DNA of 64,000 nucleotides, taken from Nonomuraea jiangxiensis (GTDB taxonomy: Bacteria; Actinomycetota; Actinomycetes; Streptosporangiales; Streptosporangiaceae). Made by a program: the position numbers and the translations under genes. Shown here one piece after another: positions 51,149-61,300 of this stretch. The notes beneath the pieces were generated by a model. That model saw only the letters and a list, made by a program, of their open reading frames with translations, did not search any database and was not told where the DNA came from. The DNA is taken from the NCBI RefSeq assembly GCF_900099965.1, contig NZ_FNDJ01000002.1, positions 645,433 to 709,432 on the forward strand, written 5' to 3'. The first letter of the stretch is position 1. The number at the start of each line of letters is the position of its first letter.

Positions 51149-52105
51149 ATGACCTCCACGCCGCGGATTTCCGTCTCGATCTCCCCGCATCTCACGGCGC
51201 TCGCCATGATCAGCGACGCGCTCGCCGGCCGCCGCCGCGGCCTGCCGGAAGTCTGGCGCGAGGCCGTCGGCTCGCGGGTCGGCCCGCTCGGCCGGCAGGC
51301 CGTGCGCCCGCTGGCCGTCCCGGGCCACTCCGTGGTCCCCGACAGCCTCGTGCCCCGCGCGCCCGTCGGCGCCGACATCACGGTGCCGGACCAGCTCGCG
51401 GCCCTGCGCGAGCTGCCGCCCGGCGCCCTCGTCAAGGACCTGGAGCAGGCGTTCGGCGAAGGGCCGCCGCCCCCGCACTGGCGCTCGGCCGCCGAGCACC
51501 CCACCCGCTGGCTGCACGGTTACGCCGCCGCCTTGGCCGACGTCTGGAGTGTCACCGAGCCCCTGTGGCGGCAGGCCCGCGGCCTGCTGGACAGGGAGGT
51601 GCGGCGGGTGGGCGTGGCCGCCGTACGCGGCGGGCCCGAGCTGCTGCTCGGCGCGCTCAACAGCCGGATCGTGCAGGGCGAGGGCCGGCTGCTCATCTCC
51701 GACCTCGAACCCGGCACGTTCGACCTGGGCGAGCGGGAGGTCGTCCTGGTGCCGATGCTGGCGGGCAAGGACGCCCTGATCGTCAGCCTGGACCAGCAGG
51801 ACGCCGTGTGGATCGCGTACCCGGTGCCCGGGGCGGACTCGCTCTGGCGCCGCCCGACGGCTCCGGCGCGCGACGAGCTGTCGGCGCTGATGGGGGAGGT
51901 CCGGGTGGACCTGCTCTGCTCGCTCGGACGGCCCATGACCATGTCCATGCTGGCCAGCGGGTTGCAGGCGGCGCCCAGCAGCATCACCTACCACTGCGAC
52001 CGGCTGCGGGCCGCGCGGCTCATCACGAGGGAGCGCCGCGGCCGGGAGGTCTGGATCGCCCGCACCGACCGCGGGGACGAGCTGCTGGAGCTGTTCCGGC
52101 GTTGA
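51149..52105 (+). CDS. ArsR-like winged-helix transcriptional regulator
   Basis: A 318-residue protein with a large N-terminal domain of unknown function and a C-terminal HTH. The N-terminal part (residues 5-230) includes ISVSISPHLTALAMISDALA and DKREV-like beta segments ending VLVPMLAGKDAL. The HTH (about 240-315) reads EVRVDLLCSLGRPMTMSMLA, then PSSITYHCDRLRAARLITRE. The ATG at 51149 has GGAGCG 8 nt upstream and is chosen over GTG 51131. Similar proteins are scattered in actinobacteria; no ligand is known. A strong bidirectional hairpin follows. Confidence 0.8.
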   Translation: MTSTPRISVSISPHLTALAMISDALAGRRRGLPEVWREAVGSRVGPLGRQAVRPLAVPGHSVVPDSLVPRAPVGADITVPDQLAALRELPPGALVKDLEQAFGEGPPPPHWRSAAEHPTRWLHGYAAALADVWSVTEPLWRQARGLLDREVRRVGVAAVRGGPELLLGALNSRIVQGEGRLLISDLEPGTFDLGEREVVLVPMLAGKDALIVSLDQQDAVWIAYPVPGADSLWRRPTAPARDELSALMGEVRVDLLCSLGRPMTMSMLASGLQAAPSSITYHCDRLRAARLITRERRGREVWIARTDRGDELLELFRR

Positions 52106-52130
52106 GGGGCGCGACGGCACGGACATGAAA

Positions 52131-52160
52131 GAGGCGCGCCGGTGGTGACCGGCGCGCCTC
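52131..52160. terminator. Bidirectional hairpin terminator
   Basis: A perfect 12-bp stem, GAGGCGCGCCGG and CCGGCGCGCCTC, encloses a 6-nt loop. It lies between the convergent stops of the ArsR-like gene and the secreted-protein gene; on the minus strand TTTC follows the stem. Confidence 0.8.
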
Positions 52161-52170
52161 GTCGATATGC

Positions 52171-52752
52171 TCAGGCGCCCCTGCTGAACTCGAACAGGAT
52201 CGGGCCGTCAAGCTTCCAGCCCGGCTCGTTCGCCACGATCGACTTCATGTGATCCTCGATCGCGAGACGCCACTTGTTGTTGTTGGACAGGCGGTACATC
52301 TTCACGTCGCCACCGGCGCCCGGCGTGGCGGGCGCGTACCCCATGATGCCCTCGTACTTGAAGTCGCCCGAGGCCACGAGCTTCACCCGCTCGGCGACGG
52401 ACGCGGTGACGAGGTAGGACTCCTTCAGGTTCCAGCGCAGCCGGTAGAGCGGCTTGCCGCCGGCGAACGGCGCCTTGGAGATGTAGTACAGCGGAGTCTG
52501 CGTCGTCTTCCAGCCGAACTTGGTCACGGCGTTGTTCTTCTCCGCCTCGTTGGCGGTGTAGAAGAATCCCCCGTCCCGCGTCGTCAGCTCATAGAGCCTC
52601 ACACGCTGCTGCTGCTGGGCAATGCTGATGCCGGCCGTCTCCGCCGTGGCGGCGGAGGCCTGCGTCGCCACGCCGAGAGACAGCGTGGCGCTGAGCGCCA
52701 CCGCCAGTCCCACACCGACGGGACGGGCCAGGCGGCCGAACGACAATGCCAT
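52171..52752 (-). CDS. Secreted protein with DUF5648-like repeats
   Basis: A 193-residue precursor with a Sec signal ([16 protein letters not shown], cleavage near QASA-AT). The mature part has two to three related units of about 45 residues, seen in [40 protein letters not shown] and [19 protein letters not shown], with the FYTxxEAE and YEGI patterns of DUF5648 beta-propeller-like modules. Such modules occur in secreted or surface proteins of actinobacteria. ATG 52752 follows GGAGGGAAAC. Function unknown, probably carbohydrate or surface binding. Confidence 0.75.
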   Translation of the reverse strand: MALSFGRLARPVGVGLAVALSATLSLGVATQASAATAETAGISIAQQQQRVRLYELTTRDGGFFYTANEAEKNNAVTKFGWKTTQTPLYYISKAPFAGGKPLYRLRWNLKESYLVTASVAERVKLVASGDFKYEGIMGYAPATPGAGGDVKMYRLSNNNKWRLAIEDHMKSIVANEPGWKLDGPILFEFSRGA

Positions 52753-52859
52753 GAGAATGTTTCCCTCCGACTCGGACGAGCCCATTGACTGGGCCAAGCG
52801 GTAGCCAAGCTAGTGCCGGGCCGGAGGGAGCCGTGATTACTTCGAGGAACCTGGAAACT

Positions 52860-54338
52860 TCAGAAGGTGACCAGCGGATCTCCGATGAAGTCGGCGATGA
52901 AGTTGACGAAGAAGAAGCCGAAGAACAGGAAGTTGAGCACCAGGATGACGTAGTGCCAGGGACGCGGCCGGGCCGGGCGCGGGAGCCTGCTGTTCAGGTA
53001 CATGAGCAGGAACGGATAGATCAGCGCGCCCAGGTTCGACATGTTGGCCGACCACTCCACCAGGCCCACCGGCACCGACTGGAAGATGATGACCGAGATG
53101 ATGACCAGCAGCACGATCATGAAGGGGTAGTAGAAGCGGCGCGGGTCACCCGAGATCAGGGCGCGCAGGCGCGGGCTCGTGGCGTTGGCCGCGTCCGTCG
53201 TCACCCGGACCATCCCCTCGAAGATGCCGAGCTGCGTGGAGAACAGGACCAGCACGCCCACGACGAGCGCCACGTAGAAGACCACCGTCCCGTACTCGTC
53301 GCCGAGCGCGCTGGCCACGAACGTCGGCACGTTGGCCCGGGTGGGCTGCTGGCCGGACATGGTGACCGCCTGGGCCATGAGGATCGTTGGCAGCAGCATG
53401 CCGAGCATGGCGCCGACGAAGAACACGCCCCACATGTCCACCATCAGCAGCCGGTACCACCTGCGCCAGCGGCCGCGGTTGAGCTCGTTGTCGGGGAAGG
53501 TGACGCCGCTGGCCCGGATCTCGTTCCGCTCGCCGCGCAGGCCGGCGATGTAGCCGACGCGGTGGCCCATGCCGTAGCCCTTGTCGCGGTAGTGGCCCAT
53601 GACGTACCAGTTGAGGCCGGAGGCCAGCGCGGTGAACCCGGCCAGGCCGCCGAGTTGCGTGGCGGTGATCCCGGCGGGGGGCGCGGCCGGGGTGACGAAG
53701 CCGAGGATGCCCTCCCACCACTGGCTGAACGGCACCACGAGCAGGCAGACGGCCAGCAGGGCGAGCAGGATCGCGCTGACCATCACCCAGTTCGCCAGCT
53801 CCAGCGCGCGGCTGATGCGCCGGGCGGACGCGGTGATGAGGAACACCAGCACCAGCAGGCCGACGGCCCACCAGCGCGGCTCGACCGCGTCCGCGGCCGG
53901 GGGCACGCCGTGGACCAGCGCGTACACGCCCTGTCCCGCGGAGGCGGCCCAGCCGCCGGCGATGAACGCGAAGATCACGATGAGGACGGACAGCGGCACC
54001 CAGAGCGCCCAGCCGGGCGGCACCCGGCCCCAGCCGACGACCGGCGTCTCGCCCGTGGCGATTACGTAGCGTGAGCATTCGACGTTGTAGAACGTTTGCA
54101 GTAACGCCGAGACGACGATGACCCAGCCGACTCCGACGAATCCGTACTGGCCCACGCTGAGCGGGCCCAGCAGCCATTCGCCGCTGCCGATGGAGATGCC
54201 GAGCGCGATCAGGCTCGGGCCGATGGCGTACTTGACGATTTCCTTGCCGCCCACCTTGGAGACCTTGAAGACCTCCTCGGGCGTGGGCAGATCGGTTACT
54301 TCGAGGTCCGGACGGCTGACTCCTAGTGGGTGCGACAT
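52860..54338 (-). CDS. Nramp-family-like divalent metal transporter
   Basis: Membrane transporter of 492 residues with 11-12 spans. The N-terminal region GPSLIALGISIGSGEWLLGP occupies the position of the Nramp TM1 metal-site motif (DPGN), but the Asp is replaced (SGEW), so metal selectivity may differ. Other family parts are FYNVECSRYVIATGETPVVG and ELANWVMVSAILLALLAV. The ATG at 54338 follows CAGGAGGCAG. It is divergent from a secreted metal-binding-type protein at 54581, which supports a role in metal or proton-coupled transport. A related APC-superfamily carrier with another substrate is possible. Confidence 0.78.
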   Translation of the reverse strand: MSHPLGVSRPDLEVTDLPTPEEVFKVSKVGGKEIVKYAIGPSLIALGISIGSGEWLLGPLSVGQYGFVGVGWVIVVSALLQTFYNVECSRYVIATGETPVVGWGRVPPGWALWVPLSVLIVIFAFIAGGWAASAGQGVYALVHGVPPAADAVEPRWWAVGLLVLVFLITASARRISRALELANWVMVSAILLALLAVCLLVVPFSQWWEGILGFVTPAAPPAGITATQLGGLAGFTALASGLNWYVMGHYRDKGYGMGHRVGYIAGLRGERNEIRASGVTFPDNELNRGRWRRWYRLLMVDMWGVFFVGAMLGMLLPTILMAQAVTMSGQQPTRANVPTFVASALGDEYGTVVFYVALVVGVLVLFSTQLGIFEGMVRVTTDAANATSPRLRALISGDPRRFYYPFMIVLLVIISVIIFQSVPVGLVEWSANMSNLGALIYPFLLMYLNSRLPRPARPRPWHYVILVLNFLFFGFFFVNFIADFIGDPLVTF

Positions 54339-54580
54339 GTCAACTGCCTCCTGCCGTTCAGGGTGATCCCGAAGCAGGGGGGGCGACAAGGCCCAATTAC
54401 GGACGTACGGAGATCTGTCTTGACGATGCCCCCAAGACCGGCGGCCACGTAGGACCTCGTGATGATCCCGGCGAACCGGAAGGTAAAGACGTGGGGCCTC
54501 GCGGGCGTGGGGAGTGCGGCGAGGCAGGATTCGCTACGTACAGTGACGGTCGAGTCACTTCGTGATTACAGGGGGAGATC

Positions 54581-54955
54581 ATGAAAGGTAACCTCATAGT
54601 GGCAGGTGGCGTGGTCGCCGCCGCCGCTCTCTTCGGGCTGGCGGCGCCGGCCGCCGCGGATTCGTCCAAGTGCGACCTGAAGATCGCTGATGTCAAGGGC
54701 GCGCTCTGGATCGACGACAAGGGCGTGTTCGCGGGTGGCCGTGATGCGGAAGCCTGCGATGCCCGTTCGCACAACAAGAAGGACCACAAGGACAAGGACA
54801 AGGACAAGGACAAGGACAAGGACCACAAGCACCACCACGGCTGGGGTGACTGGGACGACGACGACTGGGGCCACGACCACGACCACGACGGCCACGACAA
54901 GCACCACGGCCACCCCTGGGGCGAGAACTGGCCCTTCGGCTGGCTCGGTCTCTAG
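54581..54955 (+). CDS. Secreted His/Asp/Lys-rich low-complexity protein
   Basis: A 124-residue precursor with a clear Sec signal (VVAAAALFGLAAPAAA-DS). The mature protein has two cysteines (KCDLK and EACDAR) in a short folded part, then a run of alternating Lys-Asp coded by AAGGAC repeats (about 54778-54820), then His/Asp/Trp-rich HHHGWGDWDDDDWGHDHDHD. Such clusters bind Zn, Ni, Cu or Ca ions in other proteins. The ATG follows GGGGGAG. The Nramp-like gene is divergent across 242 nt, suggesting shared control by metal status. No homologous domain recognised. Confidence 0.8.
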   Translation: MKGNLIVAGGVVAAAALFGLAAPAAADSSKCDLKIADVKGALWIDDKGVFAGGRDAEACDARSHNKKDHKDKDKDKDKDKDHKHHHGWGDWDDDDWGHDHDHDGHDKHHGHPWGENWPFGWLGL

Positions 54956-55171
54956 ATAGCCGTTGCGTGGGTCTCGGGGCGCGACCCGGCGCTCCGGGAC
55001 CGCTCGCCCCCGACGACGGGCCCGTCCGCTCGTTGGCGGGCCGGGCCCCTGGAGGCGGCCGCGGCCTACCGCTCGCCGCGGCGGCCGCACCAGGCCGCCC
55101 CTCTCCCCCCGTCGATCACCACCCGCCCCCCGGCGGGCGCTCCGGCATGTCCGCCCGGCCCCGGAGGGGCG

Positions 55172-56407
55172 TCAGCGATCGACGATCTCGTTCTTGCCGA
55201 TGACCACGACGCCGCCCCTGGTCAGCGCGAACCGCGTACGGTCGTAGTCGAGGTCGAAGCCGATCCTGGCGCCGTCCGGGATCACGACGTTCTTGTCGAT
55301 GATGGCCTTGCGGACGATCGCGCCCCGCCCGACCTTGACGTTCTCCATCAGTACGGAGTCCTCCACCAGCGAATGGGAGTGGAGCACCACCTTGGGCGAC
55401 AGGATCGACCTGATCGCCGTGCCACCGGAGACGATCACGCCGGGCGACACCAGCGAGTCGATCGCCCGTCCCACCCGGTCGCCGTCGTTGTGCACGAACT
55501 TCGCGGGCGGCAGCGGGTCGTGCCCGGTGAAGATCGGCCACTTGTCGTTGTAGAGGTTGAACACCGGATGCGCCGAGATGAGGTCCATGTGCGCGTCGTA
55601 GTAGGCGTCGAGCGTGCCCACGTCACGCCAGTAGCCCCGGTCCCGCTCGCTGGAGCCGGGCACGATGTTGTGCTTGAAGTCGTAGACGTCGGCGCCGCCC
55701 GACTTGACCAGCATCGGGATGATGTTGCCGCCCAGGTCGTGCTTGCTGGTGGGATCGAGGGCGTCCTCCCGCAGCGCGTCGATCATCGACTGCGTCTTGA
55801 AGACGTAGTTGCCCATCGACGCGAACACCTCGTCGGGCGAGTCCGCCAGCCCCACCGCGTCCTTCGGCTTCTCCCTGAACGCCACGATCCGGCGCCCCTC
55901 GGGATCGGTCTCGATCACCCCGAACTGGTCGGCCAGCGACAGCGGCTGCCTGATCGCCGCCACCGTCACGTCCGCGCCGGACTCCTCGTGCTGCTCGACC
56001 ATCTGCCGCGGGTCCATGCGGTAGATGTGGTCGGCGCCGAACACGATCACGTGCTCGGGCATCTCGTCGTAGATCAGGTTGAGGTTCTGGAAGAGGGCGT
56101 CCGCGGAACCGGAGAACCACCGCGGCCCGAGCCGCTGCTGCGCGGGCACCGGGGTCACGTAGTTGCCCAGCATCGCCGACAGCCGCCAGGTGCGGGACAC
56201 GTGCCGGTCGAGGCTGTGGTTCTTGTACTGCGTCAGCACCACGATCTTCAGGAAGCCGCCGTTGGCCAGGTTGGACAGCACGAAGTCGATGAGGCGGTAC
56301 ATCCCCCCGAACGGCACCGCCGGTTTCGCCCGATCCGCCGTGAGAGGCATGAGCCTCTTGCCCTCTCCACCTGCCAGCACGACCGCAAGCACCCTCCGGG
56401 ACCTCAT
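55172..56407 (-). CDS. glgC: Glucose-1-phosphate adenylyltransferase
   Basis: Makes ADP-glucose from glucose-1-phosphate and ATP for alpha-glucan synthesis. The 411-residue protein has the nucleotidyltransferase loop [20 protein letters not shown], the substrate loop [21 protein letters not shown] (metal Asp) and FREKPKD, then a C-terminal left-handed beta-helix with hexapeptide repeats ([20 protein letters not shown]). ATG 56407 gives the standard N-terminus. It is divergent from the glucan/maltose-phosphate synthase at 56566, the arrangement seen in mycobacteria and relatives. Confidence 0.95.
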   Translation of the reverse strand: MRSRRVLAVVLAGGEGKRLMPLTADRAKPAVPFGGMYRLIDFVLSNLANGGFLKIVVLTQYKNHSLDRHVSRTWRLSAMLGNYVTPVPAQQRLGPRWFSGSADALFQNLNLIYDEMPEHVIVFGADHIYRMDPRQMVEQHEESGADVTVAAIRQPLSLADQFGVIETDPEGRRIVAFREKPKDAVGLADSPDEVFASMGNYVFKTQSMIDALREDALDPTSKHDLGGNIIPMLVKSGGADVYDFKHNIVPGSSERDRGYWRDVGTLDAYYDAHMDLISAHPVFNLYNDKWPIFTGHDPLPPAKFVHNDGDRVGRAIDSLVSPGVIVSGGTAIRSILSPKVVLHSHSLVEDSVLMENVKVGRGAIVRKAIIDKNVVIPDGARIGFDLDYDRTRFALTRGGVVVIGKNEIVDR

Positions 56408-56565
56408 GCCCAGGACGCTACCCTCAAATAGCCGATCTATCGACGAAACCCCGCAGGGCGTACCTCCTTTCCTGTCCAGACTTGTAGGACATTGCACGAA
56501 CTAAGTGCTGGTCCTCCGGCTTGTCGGTGTGTGCCCGCAGGCCGCGTTGCTCGTAGGGTCGTGTC

Positions 56566-57738
56566 ATGCGTGTTGATCTGCTCAGCCGGGAATATCCGCC
56601 CGAGGTCTACGGCGGGGCCGGGGTGCACATGGAATACCTGGCCAGGGAGCTGCGCAAGCTGGCCGACGTCCGGGTCCGCTGCTTCGGGGCCGATCGCGAC
56701 GAGCCGGGCGTCTCGGCCTACCGGGTGCCCGGCGAGCTGTCCGGTGCCAACGCCGCGCTGCAGGTGCTCGGCGTGGACCTGGAGATGGCCGCGGCCTGCG
56801 CGGGCGCGGACGTCGTCCACTCCCATACCTGGTACGCCAACTTCGCCGGGCATGTCGCCAAGCTGCTGCACGGGGTGCCGCACGTGGTCACCACCCACAG
56901 CCTGGAGCCGCTGCGGCCGTGGAAGGCCGAACAGCTCGGCGGCGGCTACACGATCTCGTCGTGGGCCGAGCGCACCGCCCTGGCCGCCGCGGACGCGGTG
57001 ATCGCGGTGTCGGAGGGCATGCGGCGCGACGTGCTGGCCGCCTACCCGGAGATCGCGCCCGCCCGGGTCAGCGTCATCCACAACGGCATCGACACCACGC
57101 AGTACGCCCCCGACCCCGGCACCGACGTCCTGCGCAAACACGGCGTCGACCCGGCCAGGCCCTACGTCGTCTTCGTGGGCCGCATCACCCGCCAGAAGGG
57201 CCTGGTCCACCTCCTGCACGCGGCGCGCTCCTTCGACCCGGGCGCGCAGCTCGTGCTCTGCGCGGGCGCGCCCGACACGACGGAGATCGCGGCCGAGGTG
57301 ACGGAGCTGGTGCGCGGGCTCGACCGGGACGGCGTGGTCTGGATCCAGGAGATGCTGCCCAAGCCCGAGGTGATCCAGCTGCTGACGCACGCGACGGTGT
57401 TCGTGTGCCCGTCGGTGTACGAGCCGATGGGGATCGTCAACCTGGAGGCCATGGCCTGCGAGACGGCCGTGGTCGCGACGGCCACCGGCGGCATCCCCGA
57501 GGTGGTGGCCGACGGGGTGACGGGCCTGCTGGTGCCCATCTCACAAGGCGCGGACGGGACCCCGCACGACCCCGAGCGGTTCGCCGCCGACCTGGCCGAA
57601 CGCGTCAACACGCTGCTCGGGGACCCGGCGCGGGCCCGCGAGCTGGGCCGGGCCGGGCGGGCCCGCGCCGTCGAGCACTTCTCGTGGGAGCGCATCGCCC
57701 ACCGCACGGTGGACCTGTACGCCACACTGCGGACCTGA
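56566..57738 (+). CDS. glgM: GT4 glycosyltransferase, GlgA/GlgM type (ADP-glucose-dependent)
   Basis: Uses ADP-glucose made by GlgC. In mycobacterial relatives this enzyme condenses it with glucose-1-phosphate to maltose-1-phosphate for the GlgE pathway. The 390-residue GT-B protein starts MRVDLLSREYPPEVYGGAGV, with donor-site FVGRITRQKGL and the E-x7-E region PSVYEPMGIVNLEAMACE. Length matches actinobacterial GlgM rather than the 480-residue bacterial GlgA. The 158-nt divergent gap to glgC contains the promoters. It ends in a strong hairpin shared with the F420 gene. Confidence 0.9.
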   Translation: MRVDLLSREYPPEVYGGAGVHMEYLARELRKLADVRVRCFGADRDEPGVSAYRVPGELSGANAALQVLGVDLEMAAACAGADVVHSHTWYANFAGHVAKLLHGVPHVVTTHSLEPLRPWKAEQLGGGYTISSWAERTALAAADAVIAVSEGMRRDVLAAYPEIAPARVSVIHNGIDTTQYAPDPGTDVLRKHGVDPARPYVVFVGRITRQKGLVHLLHAARSFDPGAQLVLCAGAPDTTEIAAEVTELVRGLDRDGVVWIQEMLPKPEVIQLLTHATVFVCPSVYEPMGIVNLEAMACETAVVATATGGIPEVVADGVTGLLVPISQGADGTPHDPERFAADLAERVNTLLGDPARARELGRAGRARAVEHFSWERIAHRTVDLYATLRT

Positions 57739-57778
57739 CCGGGCGCGCCGGGCGGCCCCCGCGGGGAACGCCCGGTCA
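57736..57778. terminator. Bidirectional hairpin between glgM and the F420-type gene
   Basis: TGACCGGGCG (57736-57745, including the glgM stop) pairs perfectly with CGCCCGGTCA (57769-57778). The 23-nt loop holds a smaller stem. It lies between convergent genes and can serve both directions. Confidence 0.7.
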
Positions 57779-57791
57779 CCCAGGGCCGCCG

Positions 57792-58196
57792 CTAGCCGAG
57801 GCGTTCGAGCACGACCACCGGGATCGGGCGATCGGTCTTCGTCTGGTATTCGTCGTAGTCGGGCCAGGTACTGGTCATCAGCCGCCACAGCTCGGGCTTC
57901 TCCTCGTCGGAGGCCGTACGGGCGCGGGCCTGGAACCGATCGCCCAGCACCTGCACGCCCACCTCGGGGTCGGCCCGCAGGTTCTCGTACCACTGCGGAT
58001 GCGACGGATCGCCGCCCTTGGAGGCCACGACCACATAGTCGTCCCCGTGCCGCTGGTAGATGAGCGGCGTGGTGTAGGGCCTGCCTGACTTACGTCCCTT
58101 GGTGGTGAGGAGCAGGACGGTGGTGTTGTTCCAGTCGTGTCCTTCCGCTCCGTCGGTTTCCTGGTATCGCCGCACGTGTTCTTGACCATAGAGCAT
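57792..58196 (-). CDS. F420-type nitroreductase-family (Ddn-like) oxidoreductase
   Basis: A 134-residue split-barrel protein of the deazaflavin-dependent nitroreductase family. It has the marks TVLLLTTKGRKSGRPYTTPL and YVVVASKGGDPSHPQWYENL, including the GGDPxHPxWYxNL signature, and PVVVLERL at the end. Such enzymes reduce quinones, unsaturated lipids or nitro compounds with reduced F420. Start ATG 58196 (MLYGQEHVRRYQETDG). Divergent from the giant TPR gene across 131 nt, where no clear promoter was seen. Confidence 0.9.
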   Translation of the reverse strand: MLYGQEHVRRYQETDGAEGHDWNNTTVLLLTTKGRKSGRPYTTPLIYQRHGDDYVVVASKGGDPSHPQWYENLRADPEVGVQVLGDRFQARARTASDEEKPELWRLMTSTWPDYDEYQTKTDRPIPVVVLERLG

Positions 58197-58327
58197 GCTG
58201 ACAAGCTACCCAGAGGCCGCGCCACCTCACCGGCAGGGGGCGTCGGTCCCACCGGAGCGCCGTCCGGGGGGCTGACACCTGACGGCGGTCCTGTACGCGA
58301 GGCGCACGCCGGTGAGAGCCTGAGCCC

Positions 58328-61300
58328 ATGAACGATCCGGCCGAGGCACTGGCCGCCCGCATCGAGCGGTTCGAGCAGGCCGCGGACCCCGAGCTCATCC
58401 GGGACCCCGCCGCACTGACCGAGGCGGAGCAGGCGATGCTGGCGCTGGCCGGTGACCGGTCCGACGCCGCGACCTGGCGGCTGATCGGGATCCTGCACCT
58501 GGCCCGCTACCGGCTCGACCCGCAGCTCACGCAGGACGCCGCGGTGGCGGGCGCCTTCTTCGCCGCCGTGGCCGTGGTCGATCCCGGGCGCTTACCGGAG
58601 AGGCTGCGCGGCTCCAGGGTGCCGCCGGGGGAGACGGCCGACACCTGGGCGGGGCTGGTGGAGGAGGTGTTCGGGCACGTCGACCCGGGCGTGTACCGGC
58701 ATGTGGGGCTGCTCATACAGGCCCTGGTGCGGCGGGCGATGGCGCGTCCGACGGTGGAGGCGGCCGAGCGGCTCGGCCGGCTGCTGCTGCAGGAGTCCAT
58801 GCGCGCCGCCGACCCCGGCTGGGCGCCGGGCGCGCTGTCGCTGCTGGGCGACGGGCTGGTACGCCTGTACGGCCTCACCGGGGACCTGGAGGTCGTCGCC
58901 GACGCGGTGCACGTGCTGTTCAGGGCGGCGCTGGCCGAGGAGGACCAGGGCGGGGAGCTGGCCGTGGCGCTCGCCATGGCGGTGCCCGGCGACGAGGAGC
59001 TGGTCAGGGCGTACCTGGCGGCGGCCGGGAGCCCGCCCCACAGCCAGGACAGGTCGCAGGCGCTGATGACGCTGGTCGACCTCACCCAGGCGCGGGCGGC
59101 CGCGTCGTGCGCGGACGGCGACCTGCTGGCGTTCATCAGGGTGGGGCAGTGCGCGCTGGACTTCTGGCACGGGCAGTGGGCGCATCCCGGCGTGCTGGCC
59201 CCGTACGCGGCCGGGCTGGTCGAATGGTACGTCGTCAGCGGCAACGAGCACTCGCTGGAAGCGGCGACGGAGATGCTGCAGGCCCTGCACCTCACGCCCG
59301 ACGAGACGGCGCGGGGGCTGGGCGCCGACCCGGTGGTCCGGCTGGTCCTGCTGGGCGAGCGGCGCTGGCGGCGCTACGGCGTCACCGGGGCGCTGGCCGA
59401 CCTGGAGACCGCGGTCGAGGCCATGCGCGAGGCGGCCGAGCTCGCGCCGCCCGGCCATCCCGAGCTCGCCGGGCTGCTCACCGGCCTGACGAACGCACTG
59501 CTCAGGCGGGCCGTCGTGACCGGCGGGGACGCCGCGGAGCCGATCGCCGCCGCCCGCATGGCGCTGGCGGCGCACGGCGAACAGGATCCGGGCCGGGCCG
59601 GGGCCCTGCTGCTCCTTGGCCGGGCGCTCCACCTGGAGCGGACCGCCCGGGGCGCCGACGAGGCCGTCACCGTCCTGCGCGAGGCCCTGGCGGCCGGTGG
59701 CCGGGCGGCGGTCCAGGTGGAGGCGTACGGGCTGATCGCGGAGGTGCTGGTGTGGCGCGCCCTGCGGGAGGGCGCCGTACGGCGGGCCGAGGACCTGGAC
59801 GAGGGCGTGGCCGCCGCCCGCCGGGGCGCCGAGCTGGCCTCGAAGGACTTCCGCGACCGGGTCCCCGCGCAGCGCGCGCTGGCCAGGGCGCTGCTGGCGC
59901 GCTTCTCGGCGCAGGGCGGGGCGGGCGATTCCGGCGCACGCGATCTGGCGGAGGCACTGAAACTGGCCGCCGACGGCGACCCCGTCGTACTGTCCGAGAT
60001 CGGCGCCGCCCTCGACACCGCGGACGACCCACTCACCCCACCGCTGGTCGAGCCACCCGCCACGTCACCGCGTGACACGCTCACCGCCTTTTCCCCGCCG
60101 TCCGACGAGCCCGCCACGCCCTCGAACGAGCCACCCACCACGCCACTGACCACCCCCGCACCGTCGTTAGGGAATCCCCTCACCGGGGCTGCCGTTCCGC
60201 CAGATGAGCTGCCCGCCGTGCCGCGAGACGAGCTGCCTGCTGTGCCACCAGATGAGCTGCCTGGTGAGTCGGTCACCAGGGCTGCCACGACGCCGGGTGA
60301 GCCGCTCGGTGCGGCCGCCACGGAACTGGCGATGCAGACGCCGGATGACGACGTGGCGTTCAAGCTGCTGCGGTTCGCCGAGCGGGGCGCCGAGGTGCCC
60401 GCGGACTTCCTGCTCGACGCGGCCTCGCGGCTGGCCGAGCTGGGTCGCCACCGGGTGGCCGGGCGGGTCTTGGAGCGGGCGTGGGCGGCGGCTGCCGGGT
60501 CGTCGGTGCGGCAGGCGTACGTGCTGTCCCTGCGCGGGGCGAACCACGTTCAGCTCGGGGAGTTCGAGGCGGCGCTGGAGGCGTTCGGGCGGTCGGCGGC
60601 GATCTACCGCGCGCTCGCCGACCCCGGGTCCGAGGCGCGGCAACTCGGCAGCGTGGGCGGCGTTCTGCTGCGTACCGGCGATGCCACGGGCGCGGTCGAG
60701 CACCACCTGCGCGCCGCCGCCCTCAGTGAGAGTGCCGGGTTGGCCGCCGAGGAGGCCGTCCACCAGGCGGAGGCGGCCGACGCCTGCCTGGCCGCGGGCG
60801 ACCCCGCCAGGGCGGTGACCTGCGCCGCCCGCGCCAGAGCCCTCTACCTGGAGCTGGGCGAGACCCGGTCGGCCGCGCTCGTCCTCGTGCCCGCCGCCGA
60901 GGCGGCCCTCGACCAGGGCGACCTTACCGCCGCCGGGGAACGCATCGTGGCCTGCGCCCTTGAGCTGGAGGCCTACGGCGCTTGGGAGGACGCCTGCCGG
61001 GCGCTCGACGCGCACGCCGTGCGGCTGGCCGCCCGAGGCCACCTCGCCCGGGCCGCCACCTGCGAGACCCGCCTGGTGGAGCTCGTGCGGCGCCGGGGGA
61101 TGCCCAGGGAACCCGCCGACGAGTGGTACCGCATCGCGCAACGCCGCCGCCGTCACGGCGCCGCCGACGCCGCCAGACTCGCCTTCGAGCTGGCCGAACG
61201 CGAGTACGAGGCCCTCGGTGACGCCGATGGAGCCGCCTCCGTCCGTTACAACCTGGGAGTGCTCGCCTACACGGAGGGGGCGGCCGAGCGCGCGCTGGCG

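Noticed and set aside
54956..55171. GC-rich inverted repeats between the His-rich protein and glgC
   Set aside because: Several overlapping pairings are possible in such GC-rich DNA; a terminator is likely but no single hairpin stands out.
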